A DNA stretch of 15,028 bases from Gammaproteobacteria bacterium (lineage in GTDB: Bacteria; Pseudomonadota; Gammaproteobacteria; Arenicellales; JAOTYS01): positions 1 to 15,028 of the forward strand of contig JAOTYS010000064.1 of the NCBI GenBank assembly GCA_029861795.1, in the 5' to 3' direction. Made by a program: the position numbers and the translations under genes. Shown piece after piece: positions 13,748 through 15,028 of this stretch. Position 1 is the stretch's first letter, and each line of letters starts with the position of its first letter. The notes under the pieces were generated by a model that had not been told where the DNA came from, did no database searches, and saw nothing but the letters and a program-made list of their open reading frames with translations.

Positions 13748-14881
13748 ATGACCGCACAGTTGGGTTGGCTTGAGGCTACGGACACAGCGGGCAAACTGTT
13801 GCTCACTGCCGGCGGCCGTTGGGACATTGAGAACGCCGGAGCGTTGGACGCACGCTTGCATCGGTATGCCGACACCGCATCCGTAGACGTAGAGCTTGAT
13901 ATCTCAGCGGTGGACATTCTGGATACCGCTGGGGCCTGGTTGTTGTATCGGACCATCGATGCATTAAGAGCCAAAGGTCTCGCGGTAAAAGTTTCGGGTG
14001 AAAGACCAAAGACCGCCGCAATGCTGCAACAGGTCTCCGAAAGCTACCAGCCTTGTGAGACCTCACCTCCAAGACAAAATTCGCTAGTTCGATTAGTCGA
14101 GGAGCTAGGCGCTGCAACTTTGCGCGTGGTGGAGTTGGCAGCCGATTTCGTCACCTTTTTCGGTCGTTCAATCGTCGTCTTCATGCGCACAGTGTTGAAC
14201 CCAAGCCGTTTGCGGTTTACCTCTATGGTTTTTCACATGGAGCAAGTTGGCTTCAATGCCATTCCCATAGTCGCACTCATTTCGTTTCTGATTGGCGTAG
14301 TCATCGCTTATCAAGGGGCTATTCAGCTAGAACAATTTGGCGCACAGGTATTCGTCGTAGATCTGATTGCAGTGTCGGTGTTGCGAGAGCTTGGTGTTCT
14401 GTTGACTGCCATCGTCATCGCCGGTCGATCGGGCAGTGCATTTACCGCTGAACTTGGCACCATGAAGGTCAATGAGGAAGTGGACGCGTTGCGTACCCTC
14501 GGTTTGGAGCCTATAGAGGTGTTGGTGCTGCCACGTGCACTCGCATTGATTGTCACCTTGCCGCTGCTCACGTTCTTTGCGGATCTGATGGGGTTGCTGG
14601 GCGGTGCTATGATGGCTTGGATAACGCTGGATGTGACGCCTAGCGTGTTTCTGGATCGCCTGAAGGACGCAGTGAGTTTGTGGAGTTTCTGGGTCGGAAT
14701 TATCAAAGCACCCGTGTTCGCCCTGTTGATTGCGTTGGTTGGCTGTTATGAAGGAATGCAAGTCTCAGGTAGCGCCGAATCCGTCGGACAGCACACCACA
14801 CGATCGGTGGTTGAGTCCATTTTCTTGGTCATTGTGGTGGACGCGTTGTTCTCCATCTTTTTTGGGGTGGTAGGGATATGA
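13748..14881 (+). CDS. STAS-MlaE fusion: Mce/Mla-type ABC transporter permease
   Basis: The 377-residue protein has an N-terminal STAS domain (about 1-100; 'LDISAVDILDTAGAWLLYR', with T60 at the site that is Ser/Thr in STAS anti-sigma antagonists). The MlaE permease domain (about 120-377) has multiple membrane helices and family signatures 'GFNAIPIVALISFLIGVVIAY', 'LRELGVLLTAIVIAGRSGSAF', 'ELGTMKVNEEVDALRTLGLEP' and 'GCYEGMQVSGSAESVG'. In E. coli these two parts are separate proteins (MlaB and MlaE); the fusion makes the STAS a built-in part of the permease. It works in the inner membrane with an ATPase and an MCE-domain protein to move phospholipids between membranes. The stop overlaps the ATPase start by four bases, so the two genes are co-translated. 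Gene order (permease before ATPase) differs from E. coli mlaFEDCB. Confidence 0.93.
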   Translation: MTAQLGWLEATDTAGKLLLTAGGRWDIENAGALDARLHRYADTASVDVELDISAVDILDTAGAWLLYRTIDALRAKGLAVKVSGERPKTAAMLQQVSESYQPCETSPPRQNSLVRLVEELGAATLRVVELAADFVTFFGRSIVVFMRTVLNPSRLRFTSMVFHMEQVGFNAIPIVALISFLIGVVIAYQGAIQLEQFGAQVFVVDLIAVSVLRELGVLLTAIVIAGRSGSAFTAELGTMKVNEEVDALRTLGLEPIEVLVLPRALALIVTLPLLTFFADLMGLLGGAMMAWITLDVTPSVFLDRLKDAVSLWSFWVGIIKAPVFALLIALVGCYEGMQVSGSAESVGQHTTRSVVESIFLVIVVDALFSIFFGVVGI

Positions 14882-15028
14882 CACAACTGAACAAAAAAGA
14901 TGATGCGGCGCCTATTATCAGCGTATCCGGCCTGTGCACGCGTTTCGGTACGCACACCGTGCATCAGGACTTGTCCCTAGACGTGAAGCAGGGTGAAGTG
15001 CTTGGCGTGGTTGGCGGGTCGGGCACCG
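14878..15028 (+). CDS. MlaF-type ABC transporter ATPase, N-terminal part (cut by right edge)
   Basis: An ATG at 14878 lies inside the permease stop (ATGA overlap) and opens 50 codons to the window edge. After a polar start, 'ISVSGLCTRFGTHTVHQDLS' is the typical A-loop and first strands of an ABC ATPase. 'GEVLGVVGGSGT' is the beginning of the Walker A motif, whose GKS/T lies beyond the edge. The overlap and the neighbour identify it as the MlaF-like ATPase of the phospholipid transporter. It is too far from and out of context with the amine permease to be its ATPase, although this cannot be strictly excluded. An MCE-domain gene is expected to follow. Confidence 0.9.
   Translation, partial: MTQLNKKDDAAPIISVSGLCTRFGTHTVHQDLSLDVKQGEVLGVVGGSGT

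Noticed and set aside
14878..15028. The partial ATPase as the missing ATPase of the betaine-type importer
   Set aside because: It overlaps the MlaE permease gene by four bases, which ties it to the phospholipid transporter.

Overview
The window looks like chromosomal DNA of a Gram-negative proteobacterium. Four observations support this: two lipoproteins with lipobox cysteines, an MltA-type murein transglycosylase, an OmpA-type peptidoglycan-binding lipoprotein, and an Mce/Mla-type lipid transporter. An intergenic palindrome of the kind common in Proteobacteria ('tccccgcgaaagcgggga') is also present. I lean towards an uncultured or poorly known gammaproteobacterium, but an alphaproteobacterium is not excluded. 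I see no phage, transposase, CRISPR, tRNA or rRNA.

Left part (1-3025, all minus strand). This is a cell-envelope block, read from right to left: an OmpA-family lipoprotein, a secreted TPR protein, MltA, and the start of a cupin protein that runs off the left edge. A roughly 150-bp nested palindromic repeat separates the OmpA and TPR genes. A degenerate 38-bp copy of an internal mltA segment lies just downstream of mltA. A 562-bp divergent intergenic region (3026-3587) separates this block from the plus-strand genes.

Middle part (3588-13617, all plus strand). The order is: DUF1028 (Ntn-hydrolase-like) protein, small lipoprotein, betaine/choline-type (OpuAC) binding protein, fused double permease (two ProW-like domains in one chain), choline-kinase/APH-like kinase, HAD phosphatase, class I glutamine amidotransferase-like protein, RtcB RNA ligase, and a FOXRED1-like FAD oxidoreductase. 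Apart from RtcB these fit an uptake and catabolic locus for an amine-type solute. A kinase, a phosphatase, an amidotransferase and an FAD amine oxidase follow a quaternary-amine importer. The actual substrate is unknown, and no ATPase for the importer lies in the window. The gaps between genes are 45-310 bp rather than overlapping, so this may be several transcription units. A strong hairpin follows the binding-protein gene.

Right part (13748-15028, plus). A STAS-MlaE fusion permease overlaps by four bases the start of its ATPase gene, which is cut by the right edge. This is the beginning of an Mce-type phospholipid transport operon, unrelated to the amine importer.

The most interesting item is the middle locus. 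It is a consistent set of enzymes whose joint pathway I cannot name. Next are the mltA-fragment duplication and two operator-like palindromes.
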